A stretch of 64,000 bases of DNA from Psychrobacter glaciei (GTDB lineage: Bacteria; Pseudomonadota; Gammaproteobacteria; Pseudomonadales; Moraxellaceae). Shown in pieces: positions 28,897 to 38,198 of the stretch. Location of the stretch: contig NZ_BMZR01000003.1 of assembly GCF_014652895.1 (NCBI RefSeq), forward strand, positions 1-64,000, given 5' to 3'. The position numbers and the translations under genes are program-made. How positions within the stretch are numbered: position 1 is the stretch's first letter; each line of letters begins with the position of its first letter. The notes under the pieces are model-generated. The model worked only from the letters and a program-made list of their open reading frames with translations, searched no databases and was not told the origin of the DNA.

Positions 28897-29283
28897 TTAA
28901 CGTTTCGAGAATTGTGGACGTTTACGTGCTTTACGTAGACCCAATTTCTTACGTTCAACTTGACGTGAATCACGAGTCACAAAACCAGCTGCTTTTAGAG
29001 CAGGTTTGTTGGCTTCGTCAAGCTCAATCAATGCACGCGTGATGCCGTGACGGATTGCGCCAGCTTGACCACTAATACCGCCGCCTTTTACAGTGATGTA
29101 AAGGTCATAAGCAGTAGGGGTGTCAAGTAATTCTAAAGGCTGACGAACAACCATGCGCGACGTTTCGCGACTGAAATACTCATCAAGTGGTTTGCCGTTA
29201 ACAACAATGCTACCAGTACCTTTCGCTAAAAAGACACGAGCGGTAGAAGTTTTGCGGCGACCAGTTCCGTAATTGCGTTCCAT
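28897..29283 (-). CDS. rpsI: 30S ribosomal protein S9
   Basis: 128 residues with the hallmark N-terminus [15 protein letters not shown] and the basic C-terminal tail ending RKRPQFSKR that reaches the P site. Ten bases downstream of rplM in the universal order. Confidence 0.98.
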   Translation of the reverse strand: MERNYGTGRRKTSTARVFLAKGTGSIVVNGKPLDEYFSRETSRMVVRQPLELLDTPTAYDLYITVKGGGISGQAGAIRHGITRALIELDEANKPALKAAGFVTRDSRQVERKKLGLRKARKRPQFSKR

Positions 29284-29293
29284 AAGTATATCC

Positions 29294-29722
29294 TTAGATG
29301 TCTAGTGCTTTAGGTTGCTGTGCTTCATGTGGATGTTCAGTACCCGCATAAAGTTTCAGCTTCTTGATCATCGCATAGCCAAGAGGACCTTTTGGAAGCA
29401 TACCCTTAACCGCTTTGTGTAGAACATCTTCAGGCTTATGTGCAAGCAGTTTACTGAAGTTGGTTTCTTTGATACCACCTGGGTAGCCACTGTGACGATA
29501 GTACTTTTTATCTTGCGCTTTTTTACCCGTTACCGTGATTTTGTCAGCGTTGATGACAACAATAAAGTCACCAGTGTCAACGTGCGGCGTAAAAGATGGC
29601 TTATGCTTGCCACGTAAGCGAGTAGCGATTTGAGTGGCTAAGCGACCAAGGGTTTTGCCGTCAGCATCTACGACATACCAGTCATGGGTCACTTCAGCTG
29701 GTTTTGCACTAAGTGTTTTCAT
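29294..29722 (-). CDS. rplM: 50S ribosomal protein L13
   Basis: 142 residues, standard length. It contains [17 protein letters not shown] and [20 protein letters not shown]. First gene of rplM-rpsI; an early assembly protein of the large subunit. Confidence 0.98.
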   Translation of the reverse strand: MKTLSAKPAEVTHDWYVVDADGKTLGRLATQIATRLRGKHKPSFTPHVDTGDFIVVINADKITVTGKKAQDKKYYRHSGYPGGIKETNFSKLLAHKPEDVLHKAVKGMLPKGPLGYAMIKKLKLYAGTEHPHEAQQPKALDI

Positions 29723-29935
29723 GATAAAACCTTAAAATTAGAATTCGTTGAGAGTTTAGCTGGGAAAACGGGGCTCTCAAAAAACAGACTGCACATTATA
29801 AGCAGTAGCGCCTACGCTTGCAAGCTGCATTGGGGTTTATTTTCGCCTTATATACATTAAACTGCAGCGTTGGCCAGTTTTTTAGCGGTTTTAAACATTT
29901 TTAAAATTTATTAACGGCTTTCATTAACCCGACAA

Positions 29936-30628
29936 TTATGACGATGATAGGCGAAAAAGTCCAGCAACAACTTGTCCAACTTTGGTTTGTTTTAAGCATT
30001 CAAAGTTAATTGGTTGCTGAATAACAGATGGTTGAGTCACCATACTATTATTAATAGTCTCTTCTAACTGCTCCAATTGTGTCGCTAAGTCTCTATCCGC
30101 TTCTAAATAAATAAGCGTCTCGGTGTTGATTAATGCTTGGGTAATAAGTGTCGCTAGAATAGGCTGCCATAAATCCTCAGCATAAGGCGGATCGATAAAT
30201 ACGACATCGAAAGGGCGTGGGACGATATGACTTTGCATCAATACTTGCTCTGCTGTGCCATTGATAATTTGATAGGTGTCAGCGTTGAGCCGCAACTGCT
30301 CAGCACTTTGGCCTAGCATTTGACTTTGCCCACGATTCATCTCAATAAAAGTGCAGTGTGCTGCGCCACGAGACAGCGCTTCAAAGCCCAAGACGCCGCT
30401 ACCAGCACAGCTATCAAGCACGTATGCACCATGGATGTCGGCAAGTAGCCAATTGAATAGTGTCTCCCGCAGGCGATCTGGTGTTGGGCGCAGACCCTCA
30501 GCATCAATGAAACTGACGCTGCGACGTTTAAATTGCCCACCGATAATACGTACCTGACCGGCCGTCGATGATTTTTCCTGATGAGATGTTTTCTGTTTGG
30601 TATTACGCGATGCTGCTGTTTTTTTCAT
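29936..30628 (-). CDS. rsmD: 16S rRNA (guanine-966-N2)-methyltransferase RsmD
   Basis: About 230 residues from the ATG at 30628 (an upstream GTG is less convincing). Visible motifs are RIIGGQFKRRSVSF, the SAM-binding motif DSCAGSGVLGFEALSRGA, and the catalytic FIDPPYAEDLW (DPPY). It methylates G966 of 16S rRNA. It follows mrdA by less than 30 bases on the same strand, so the two may be co-transcribed; this is not the usual ftsY neighbourhood. Confidence 0.94.
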   Translation of the reverse strand: MKKTAASRNTKQKTSHQEKSSTAGQVRIIGGQFKRRSVSFIDAEGLRPTPDRLRETLFNWLLADIHGAYVLDSCAGSGVLGFEALSRGAAHCTFIEMNRGQSQMLGQSAEQLRLNADTYQIINGTAEQVLMQSHIVPRPFDVVFIDPPYAEDLWQPILATLITQALINTETLIYLEADRDLATQLEQLEETINNSMVTQPSVIQQPINFECLKQTKVGQVVAGLFRLSSS

Positions 30629-30656
30629 GGCCACTATTCTTTTTCTTTATTGGTTT

Positions 30657-32648
30657 TTATTCGGTCGCTATCGTGGTTTCTGCTTGTGCGACTGCTTGTG
30701 CGGCTGCTTGTTCTGCTAGTGCCTCTTCTTTATCGCGCAGGGTGTCACGCATGATTTTTTCAAAGGCTTTTTGACGTTTGATGACTTTTAGCTCATCAGC
30801 AGAGGGTGGCAGAATAGGATCGTTTTTGCGTTGTAATACCCAATAATCAAACAGCGCGCGACCAATAGGTGCTGCCACGGCACTACCGCCGCCACCGTTT
30901 TCGACCAACACGGCAAGAGCGATTTGTGGGTCTTCTACCGGTGCAAAACCATTGAACCACGCATGATCCCAGTGGCGTTTGTCTATCGCAGACTTATCAT
31001 AACGTTTGCCTTGAGCGATGGATTTTACCTGTGCTGTACCAGTCTTGCCCGCGATACGATAGCGCGGGGTATAGATACCGCGTCCCGTGCCATCTTTAAC
31101 CACACTTTCCATCGCATCGTGCATACGCAGCCAATCAGAGGGTTTGCCATTATAGTCAATTTTGCCATCGGGTTTGGTGATGACATTGACCGCTGCTGCA
31201 CCATCGCTGCTTTTTAATAGATGCGGGGTGATGTGATAGCCTTTGTTCGCAGTCATCGCTGTCGCATTGGCGATCTGTAACGGTGTTGCTAAGAAATATC
31301 CTTGACCGATACTGACTGAAATAGTCTCACCCGGCAGCCAGCCTTTATCATAGGTATCTTTTTTCCATTTAGGCGATGGCATAATTCCTGATTTTTCATT
31401 GGGCAAGTCAATGCCTGTTTTTTCACCAAAACCAAAGCGTGCCATCCAATCATGCAAGCGCTGAATGCCCATCTCATAAGCGAGCTTATAATAATAAGTA
31501 TCGACTGATTCTATGATAGATTTTTTTAAATTAACCGTGCCATGACCACCACGCTTCCAATCGCGAAAACGATGTGAATCTCCAGGTAGGCTGAAATAAC
31601 CAGGATCATAAATAGTGGTATCCCAATTACGCAAACCGTAATGAATACCGCCTAAGCCTTCAAAGGGTTTAATGGTAGAGCCGGGTGGATAGGTGCCTTG
31701 TAGCGCCCGATTATAAAGTGGCTGATCGAGATCTTCACGCAAATCACCATAATCTTTAAACGAGATGCCGGATATAAAGGGATTGGGGTCGTAACTTGGG
31801 TTACTGACAAAGGCCAGTACGTCACCGTTTCTGGGATCTATCGCCACAATAGCGCCGCGACGACCATCGAGCTGCTGCTGAGCAACGGTTTGTAAACCAT
31901 AGTCCAAGCTCAAAGTAATATCGTTGCCAGCGACTGGTGGCTTAGTGTCTAGTTGACGTATGATATTGCCGTGGGCGTCCGTTTCTACCGATTGGTAGCC
32001 CGGTTGACCCAATAATATGTTTTCGTAAAAATCTTCGATACCAATTTTGCCAATAAGATCCGTCCCGGCATAGCGGGCTTTATCAATACGCTTGCTTTCT
32101 TTGTCATTGATGCGTCCCACATACCCAATAACATGAGCGAAAAGCTCGTCATAAGGGTATGAGCGTGTCAGTTTGCTCTGGATGCTAACACCGCGAAAAA
32201 AGGGTTTACGTTCACTAAACTGTGCCAATTGAGCATCGGTTAAATCAATCTTGATGGTCACTGGATCATTTTTGCTTTTGCTAAGACGTGCCAAAATATC
32301 GGTAATGTCTTTATCAGTTAGCTCAAAGATTGGCGCGAGCAAATTTAAGGTGCGCTCTGGGTTCTCGACCTCGTCAGGGCTTAGCATGGCAGTAAATACA
32401 GGCTGATTGTCCGCAAGAATGATCCCATTACGATCATAAATATAGCCACGGCTTGGTGGTGCAGATATCAGCTTAATGCGATTGTTATCCGCCTGTGTCG
32501 TGTATTTATCATGAGCGTAAACTTGCAAATAACCATAGCGCAGTAGCAAACCAATCAGACCCAAAAATATCAGTAGCCCAAAGATAATGATCCGGTGTGC
32601 AAAAACACGGTTGACTTGTTCGGTGTCGGAAGCTATCGGTTTGTTCAT
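30657..32648 (-). CDS. mrdA: Penicillin-binding protein 2 (elongasome transpeptidase)
   Basis: 663 residues. One N-terminal membrane helix (IIIFGLLIFLGLIGLLLRYG), a dimerisation domain, then the transpeptidase domain with SxxK in YPPGSTIKPFEGLG, SxN-type SVD motif in IIESVDTYYYKLAYE and KTG in IAGKTGTAQVK. It crosslinks peptidoglycan with RodA during cell elongation. No rodA follows in this window, which is unusual. The C-terminus ends in an Ala/Gln/Glu-rich tail of about 30 residues. Confidence 0.96.
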   Translation of the reverse strand: MNKPIASDTEQVNRVFAHRIIIFGLLIFLGLIGLLLRYGYLQVYAHDKYTTQADNNRIKLISAPPSRGYIYDRNGIILADNQPVFTAMLSPDEVENPERTLNLLAPIFELTDKDITDILARLSKSKNDPVTIKIDLTDAQLAQFSERKPFFRGVSIQSKLTRSYPYDELFAHVIGYVGRINDKESKRIDKARYAGTDLIGKIGIEDFYENILLGQPGYQSVETDAHGNIIRQLDTKPPVAGNDITLSLDYGLQTVAQQQLDGRRGAIVAIDPRNGDVLAFVSNPSYDPNPFISGISFKDYGDLREDLDQPLYNRALQGTYPPGSTIKPFEGLGGIHYGLRNWDTTIYDPGYFSLPGDSHRFRDWKRGGHGTVNLKKSIIESVDTYYYKLAYEMGIQRLHDWMARFGFGEKTGIDLPNEKSGIMPSPKWKKDTYDKGWLPGETISVSIGQGYFLATPLQIANATAMTANKGYHITPHLLKSSDGAAAVNVITKPDGKIDYNGKPSDWLRMHDAMESVVKDGTGRGIYTPRYRIAGKTGTAQVKSIAQGKRYDKSAIDKRHWDHAWFNGFAPVEDPQIALAVLVENGGGGSAVAAPIGRALFDYWVLQRKNDPILPPSADELKVIKRQKAFEKIMRDTLRDKEEALAEQAAAQAVAQAETTIATE

Positions 32649-33053
32649 ATAAAATCAGTACTCAGGCAGTCGGTGAGGCATTAAAAGCGGAACAAATGGA
32701 CAAGATATTCAGTCTAAGCGTGGCGGATGTAAAGAATAAGATAAAGGATTTCAATTGGATACAGTGATATAGGTAACCATTAAGTTACGATGGTTGATAT
32801 GCTAGATTTCGCTGCAAATTATAGCAGAACAAATGCGAGGGCGCAGTATTCTACGATTTATTTTGTCATTAGCATCAAGGGTGGTCGAGTTAAATATTAT
32901 TAAGGTTTTTACCATTAGGAGGATGATTTTTTTATGATTACTTTTATAAGAAAAGCTAGAGAATAAAACTTGTCACCTCTAGTCACAACTTGACTAGGGT
33001 CGACGTGTGCTAATGAATAGCAAGTATGCTAAAATCAGGCGATTTATTTGACA
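32649..33053. other. Intergenic region upstream of mrdA
   Basis: About 400 bases without a supported gene. It includes a small inverted repeat CTAGTCA/TGACTAG at about 32976-32996. The rest is AT-rich and probably holds the mrdA promoter. Confidence 0.4.
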
Positions 33054-33086
33054 TAGTCAATCCTATGTAGATTGGATACGCTGGCG
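33054..33086 (+). repeat. Dispersed ~35-bp intergenic repeat, copy 3
   Basis: TAGTCAATCCTATGTAGATT followed by GGATACGCTGGCGG, a divergent copy. About 70 bases downstream still show patchy similarity to the copy at 52674, so the full repeat may be near 100 bp. Confidence 0.7.
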
Positions 33087-33321
33087 GATTCGCTCAGTTT
33101 ATTATATGGTTTTACTTGCATTGATTGTACTTTCATCGATAGCACTTGCCTGCCTTGTGTTCAAAATATCTTAAACCAATGAAAAATATTTTAAATTAAT
33201 TAAAAGTATCTTAAACCGACTGGTTAGTAGCTATTTAGGGTGAACGTCTTTTTAGCGTTCTTAATTTGCTAAGCATATTTTATTAGCAACGACAATCATT
33301 ACGTCAAGGACAAAGAAAGTC

Positions 33322-34656
33322 ATGGACGCAACTTCATTGTGGCAAACGATAGCTGAGCACCCAGAGTTTTTTGCCATGCTGACCATTCCACCAGTGACGG
33401 CATTCGTCACTTGGATACACGTATGGATGGCGCTCAAAATGCTGTTTTATCCGATCAAGTTTTGGGGTATTCGTATTCCGAACTTTCCATTTTTTGGTCT
33501 ACCGGGTATCGGTTGGCAAGGTATCGTTCCGCGAAAAGCGGGCAAGATATCTGGGGTGATCGTAGATCAGACGCTCTCTAAACTGGGATCGCTTGATGAG
33601 TTCTTTAAGGCGATGGAGCCGGATCAGATGGCAGTATTTATCACTGATACGGTGGATAAAAACCTTGAGCCACTGATTGATGAGATTATGCTGGATCACT
33701 CGCCAGCACTGTGGGGCAATCTGCCTTATGCGTTAAAGCGTCGCGTTTATGCGCAAGCGCATCAAGAGCTGCCCAGTATCATGCAGTCTCTGGTTAACGA
33801 TTTGACTTACCATGTCGAAGATTTGGTCGATATGCGTAAAATGATTGTTAATACAATGGAAAATGATCGGCGCTTAATGGTTGATATGTTTTTGAAGGTA
33901 GGCCAAAAAGAGATCAATTTTATCTGGCATATTAGTGCGCTGATTGGCTTGATTTTCGGCATCGTGCAAATGTTTATTTTTTTGGTGGTGCCGCAGCATT
34001 GGACCGTACCTTTCTTTGCTGCTATTTGGGGATTTCTCACCAACTGGATTGCCATTTGGATGGTGTTTAATCCAGTAGAGCCACATTTTATTCCTTATGT
34101 AAAGTTTTTTGCGCTGCAACGTCACTTCCCATTTATTAAGCCGCAATTGCCGCATATTGGTCAGTATCGTTTTCAGGGCGGCTTTATGAAGCGTCAAGAG
34201 GAAGTTTCTGAGGTTTTTGCTGAGATTGTGGTAAAAGATTTGGTAACGCTTGAGAACATCATGAATGAGATGATGTATGGTGACAGTGCTGTGCAAACGC
34301 GTGAGCTCATGAAATCGCACCTATATAAGGTATTAGAATCTCCTGTGATTAGCACGACTTTGCGCGTAGGGCTTGGTCGCCGTGAGTATGGGCAGTTAAA
34401 AAATACCATTATTGATAAGTCGATTGTCGCAACGATGGTGCCATTGCGCGATCCTGAACTGAATGAAAGCCGTGCCAGTAAAATATTTGGGCTGTTCCGA
34501 GATCGTATTCGTGCATTATCGCCAAATGAGTTTCAGAACTTATTACGTCCCGCGTTTCGGGAAGATGAAATGACGCTTATCGTCTTGGGTGGACTGACTG
34601 GGTTTTTGGCAGGGTGGTTGCATTTGGTGTTGGTATTTTTCCCAGCGATGCAGTAA
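33322..34656 (+). CDS. DUF445-family membrane protein
   Basis: 444 residues. The early segment GWQGIVPRKAGKISGVIVDQ is typical of DUF445 proteins. Hydrophobic helices lie near the N-terminus (FAMLTIPPVTAFVTWIHVWM), in the middle (HISALIGLIFGIVQMFIFLV and FFAAIWGFLTNWIAIWMVF) and at the extreme C-terminus. The soluble middle is helical and charged. The family is widespread and functionally uncharacterised. It precedes ccmF by about 250 bases on the same strand, but a link to cytochrome maturation is not established. Confidence 0.82.
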   Translation: MDATSLWQTIAEHPEFFAMLTIPPVTAFVTWIHVWMALKMLFYPIKFWGIRIPNFPFFGLPGIGWQGIVPRKAGKISGVIVDQTLSKLGSLDEFFKAMEPDQMAVFITDTVDKNLEPLIDEIMLDHSPALWGNLPYALKRRVYAQAHQELPSIMQSLVNDLTYHVEDLVDMRKMIVNTMENDRRLMVDMFLKVGQKEINFIWHISALIGLIFGIVQMFIFLVVPQHWTVPFFAAIWGFLTNWIAIWMVFNPVEPHFIPYVKFFALQRHFPFIKPQLPHIGQYRFQGGFMKRQEEVSEVFAEIVVKDLVTLENIMNEMMYGDSAVQTRELMKSHLYKVLESPVISTTLRVGLGRREYGQLKNTIIDKSIVATMVPLRDPELNESRASKIFGLFRDRIRALSPNEFQNLLRPAFREDEMTLIVLGGLTGFLAGWLHLVLVFFPAMQ

Positions 34657-34808
34657 TAGGAATGTTTTATCGCTCTTTATACACATCGCATACAGAGTGG
34701 ATACAGAAACGTCACAAGTTGACGCTAATGTACCAAGCTGCATACGTTACAAGCTATAATAGCTGATGTCGATGATCAATTAATGATAGCAGCAAAAAAT
34801 ACTATCAG

Positions 34809-34852
34809 AAGATATTCGAAAGTCACGAATACTCGATACTTTCGAATATCTT
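34809..34852. promoter_or_regulatory. Long dyad upstream of ccmF
   Basis: Perfect 15-bp arms AAGATATTCGAAAGT and ACTTTCGAATATCTT are separated by 14 bases, 58 bases before the ccmF start. No T run follows, so it is not a normal terminator. It could be a leader hairpin or a protein-binding site for the ccm operon. Confidence 0.55.
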
Positions 34853-34910
34853 GAAACACCAATCTCTAAAATAAACAATGACCGCATTAAGGTAAACAAG
34901 GTTAGACCGT

Positions 34911-36941
34911 ATGTTAATCACAGAATTGGGTTATTTTGCTTTGCTAGCCGCCTTTATCTTGGCGATTTTGCAGGTAGTATTACCAACCATAGGCGTTATG
35001 CGTGACCATGTTGCTTGGCAGCGTTTGGCGCCAAGTTTGGCGTGGGCGCAGTTTGCCGCCATGATTACCTCGTTTGGCGCTTTGATGGCAGGCTTTTATT
35101 ATAATGATTTTAGCCTTGTCTACGTGTCGCAGCATTCTAACACCTTGTTGCCTTGGTACTATAAGCTATCAGCAACGTGGGGCGGGCATGAAGGTTCGCT
35201 ATTGTTATGGATGACCATCATGGCCACATGGTGTGCGCTGGTTTCTTACTTCAGCCGTGGTTTACCGTTATCTATGCGGGCGCGGGTACTGGTAATTTTG
35301 GCTGGCGTACAGATGATGATGCTAGCGATGCTGATTTTCACCTCGTCGCCGTTTGATCGTACGCTACCTAATTTGCCTGTTGATGGCGCTGACTTAAACC
35401 CTCTTCTACAAGATTTTGGTTTGATTTTTCATCCACCGATGCTGTATATGGGTTATGTGGGTATGGTGGTGCCGTTTGCTTTTTGTATGGCTGCACTGTG
35501 GGAAGGGCGCTTGGATGCCGTTTGGACACGTTGGTCGCGTCCATGGGCACTCGCTGCTTGGGGTTTCTTAACTATTGGTATCGCGCTAGGCTCTTGGTGG
35601 GCTTATTATGAGCTTGGCTGGGGTGGTTGGTGGTTCTGGGATCCAGTAGAGAACGCCTCACTGATGCCATGGCTTGCTGGTCTTGCTTTATTACATTCGC
35701 TAGCAGTAACAGAAAAGCGCGGTGTCTTTAAGGCTTGGACGATTATGCTGGCAATTTTTGCCTTTGCCCTCAGTCTGCTCGGTACTTTCTTAGTTCGCTC
35801 TGGGGTCATTACGTCGGTACATTCGTTCGCAGCCGATCCAACTCGCGGTCTGGTTATTTTGGTTATTTTGGGTGTTATCGTTGGCGGTGGTTTACTGATG
35901 TTTGCTATCCGCGGCTGGAGCTTGACGGTTGAGAGTCAGTACCAGCTCATCTCGCGTGAGTCATTCTTAGTTATTAATAACGTCATCATTTTGATTTCGA
36001 CCTTGGTGGTGCTGCTTGGCACGCTATATCCTATCATTGCTGATGCTTTTAATTTGGGTCAAGTGTCCGTTGGTCCTCCTTACTTCAATGCGCTATTTGT
36101 GCCTTTAACGTGGTTGTTGTTGATTGCAATGGGTATGGGCTCCAATATCCGTTGGAAAAAAGACAAGCGTCCATTACTAGGCGTTGGTATGGTCATTGCG
36201 GTTAGTAGTCTGGTGCTTGCGGCCATTATTACCTACTTTGTCCATCCTTCTTCTATGCTCAATATTGGCGTTACTTTGGCGGTTAGCTTTTGGGTATTGT
36301 TCTGGATGGTGGTCGACTTCAAAGACAAAACCAAAAATGCACCGAGCCTTTTAAAAGGCTTAAGTCAATTACGTTTGAGCTACTGGGGTCAGCAAACGGC
36401 ACACATTGGCGTCTTAATAGCGGTTATCGGTATTGCTTTTACTAGCAGTCTGAGCATCGAGCGAGATGTGGCGCTGGGACCAAACGATAGCGTCCACGTG
36501 CAAGGCTATGACTTTACCGTAAAAGGCTTTAGCGAAGTCAAAGGCAGTAACTTTGATGCGACACAAGCCGAGGTATTAGTAAGCAAGGACGGTCAAGATG
36601 TGACTACCTTGTACCCTGAAAAGCGTAACTATATCATTAGTATGATGCCGATGACTGAAGCGGCGATTGATGCCAGCCTCATGCGTGATGTCTATGTGGC
36701 ACTTGGCGAACCTATTGCTAAAGACAGCAACCAATGGGCGGTACGCATCTATGTGAAGCCGTTGATTCGTTGGATATGGCTTGGTGCTATTATTATGGCT
36801 CTAGGTGGGTTGCTAAGTATGTTAGATAAGCGCTATCGCATCAAAAAACCCAAGACTGTCAGCCAAAATGTGATTAATGCTGCAGGTTTTGCAACAGTAG
36901 CAGATGTAGAAGTACCAGCAGCAAAGATGGGGGACAAATAG
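34911..36941 (+). CDS. ccmF: Cytochrome c-type biogenesis protein CcmF
   Basis: 676 residues, polytopic inner-membrane haem lyase subunit. It has the periplasmic tryptophan-rich WWD signature in ELGWGGWWFWDPVENASLMP and the earlier conserved WGGHEGSLLLW. With CcmH and CcmI it transfers haem from CcmE to apocytochrome c. AAGG precedes the ATG. It starts a tight operon ccmF-G-H-I; ccmABCDE are not adjacent, so the maturation genes are split in this genome. Confidence 0.97.
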   Translation: MLITELGYFALLAAFILAILQVVLPTIGVMRDHVAWQRLAPSLAWAQFAAMITSFGALMAGFYYNDFSLVYVSQHSNTLLPWYYKLSATWGGHEGSLLLWMTIMATWCALVSYFSRGLPLSMRARVLVILAGVQMMMLAMLIFTSSPFDRTLPNLPVDGADLNPLLQDFGLIFHPPMLYMGYVGMVVPFAFCMAALWEGRLDAVWTRWSRPWALAAWGFLTIGIALGSWWAYYELGWGGWWFWDPVENASLMPWLAGLALLHSLAVTEKRGVFKAWTIMLAIFAFALSLLGTFLVRSGVITSVHSFAADPTRGLVILVILGVIVGGGLLMFAIRGWSLTVESQYQLISRESFLVINNVIILISTLVVLLGTLYPIIADAFNLGQVSVGPPYFNALFVPLTWLLLIAMGMGSNIRWKKDKRPLLGVGMVIAVSSLVLAAIITYFVHPSSMLNIGVTLAVSFWVLFWMVVDFKDKTKNAPSLLKGLSQLRLSYWGQQTAHIGVLIAVIGIAFTSSLSIERDVALGPNDSVHVQGYDFTVKGFSEVKGSNFDATQAEVLVSKDGQDVTTLYPEKRNYIISMMPMTEAAIDASLMRDVYVALGEPIAKDSNQWAVRIYVKPLIRWIWLGAIIMALGGLLSMLDKRYRIKKPKTVSQNVINAAGFATVADVEVPAAKMGDK

Positions 36942-36942
36942 T

Positions 36943-37581
36943 ATGACTAGGTCAAATAATACCTCTAATCAGAACGGCAACAAGACCATAAATAAAAAGC
37001 AGTTAAAGATATGGTTTGTCATTCCGCTCATCGTCTTTGCAGGCTTCGTGGTTATGCTCTACATGCGCTTAGGTCAGCCGACTGAGATCGTTACCAATAC
37101 CGCGCTTGAGCGTCCAGTACCTGCTTTTGAGCTGCCATTGTTATCCGATACTAGCCGAATTATGACCAATGACAATCTGCCTGATCAACCGTTTTTGCTG
37201 AATATTTGGGGTTCTTGGTGTCCCACTTGTATTATCGAGCATCCTTTTTTAATGCAGTTAGAAGAGCGCGGTGTCAATTTGGTTGGCGTCAACTATAAAG
37301 ATGAGATTGGTGATGCCCTCAGCTACCTCAACCGTGGTGGTGATCCATTCTCGATGTCTATTCAGGATTTATCGGGACAGTTTGCTCTAGACTTAGGTTT
37401 GACGGGTGCGCCTGAGACTTTCATCGTCGATGGTGAAGGGGTGATTCGTCAGCATATCATCGGTGAGATTAATGAGAGCAATTGGCAAAGTCGTATCACG
37501 CCTTGTCTCATGGTACTCAACGAAGCCAATGAGCGTAATGTCAGTCCTGACGCTACTCAGGTCAAGGAGGCGTGCAAATGA
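36943..37581 (+). CDS. ccmG: Thiol:disulfide interchange protein CcmG/DsbE
   Basis: 212 residues. A single N-terminal membrane anchor is followed by a periplasmic thioredoxin fold with GSWCPTC. It keeps apocytochrome haem-binding cysteines reduced. One base separates it from ccmF, and its stop overlaps the start of ccmH. Confidence 0.95.
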   Translation: MTRSNNTSNQNGNKTINKKQLKIWFVIPLIVFAGFVVMLYMRLGQPTEIVTNTALERPVPAFELPLLSDTSRIMTNDNLPDQPFLLNIWGSWCPTCIIEHPFLMQLEERGVNLVGVNYKDEIGDALSYLNRGGDPFSMSIQDLSGQFALDLGLTGAPETFIVDGEGVIRQHIIGEINESNWQSRITPCLMVLNEANERNVSPDATQVKEACK

Positions 37582-38198
37582 TGACGATGTCTATAACGAC
37601 TATGCTTATAAAAAACATGAAGACTCTGAGCACGACATTCGCCAGCTTTATATCTGCCTGTTTGTTAAGTATAAGTCTTGCTATGGGCGTAAGCATGACC
37701 GCTTATGCCGCCATTGACGTTTACGACTTTGACTCTATACAACAAGAAGCCCAGTATCGTGGTCTCATCGAAGAGCTGCGCTGTCCCAAATGCCAAAATC
37801 AAAACCTTGCAGGTTCTGATGCGCCAATTGCCCAAGACCTAAAGCAAAAAACCTACGATATGGTCAAAGATGGTCGTAGTGATACCGAGATTCGCAGTTA
37901 TATGCAGGAGCGCTATGGTGACTTTATTAGCTATAAGCCACCTGTCCGTCCTTCGACGTGGATACTATGGTTTTTCCCGCCGTTATTACTGGTTTTTTTA
38001 ATTGTTGGTTGGTTTTGGCAGAGTAAGCGCCATCAGCGTATTGCCAGTGGTCAAAGCGGAGTGACGGTGGACAGTGGCGCGGCTGCGTTGACGGCAGCAG
38101 AACAAGCTGAACTTGATCGCCTGTTATCACGCGCCGATAGCAATAATAGCGTCAATAGAACGGATCATGACATCACCAGCCTCGAGGACAAAAAATGA
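37578..38198 (+). CDS. ccmH: Cytochrome c-type biogenesis protein CcmH
   Basis: About 206 residues. A signal/anchor segment is followed by the LRCPKCQNQNLAGSDAPIA motif with the redox CxxC and then YGDFISYKPPVRPSTWILWF leading into a C-terminal membrane helix. The ATG at 37578 overlaps the ccmG stop (ATGA) with AAGGAGG seven bases before; an in-frame GTG at 37572 is not needed. The tail after the helix is longer than in short CcmH forms. It relays reductant to apocytochrome c. Confidence 0.95.
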   Translation: MMTMSITTMLIKNMKTLSTTFASFISACLLSISLAMGVSMTAYAAIDVYDFDSIQQEAQYRGLIEELRCPKCQNQNLAGSDAPIAQDLKQKTYDMVKDGRSDTEIRSYMQERYGDFISYKPPVRPSTWILWFFPPLLLVFLIVGWFWQSKRHQRIASGQSGVTVDSGAAALTAAEQAELDRLLSRADSNNSVNRTDHDITSLEDKK

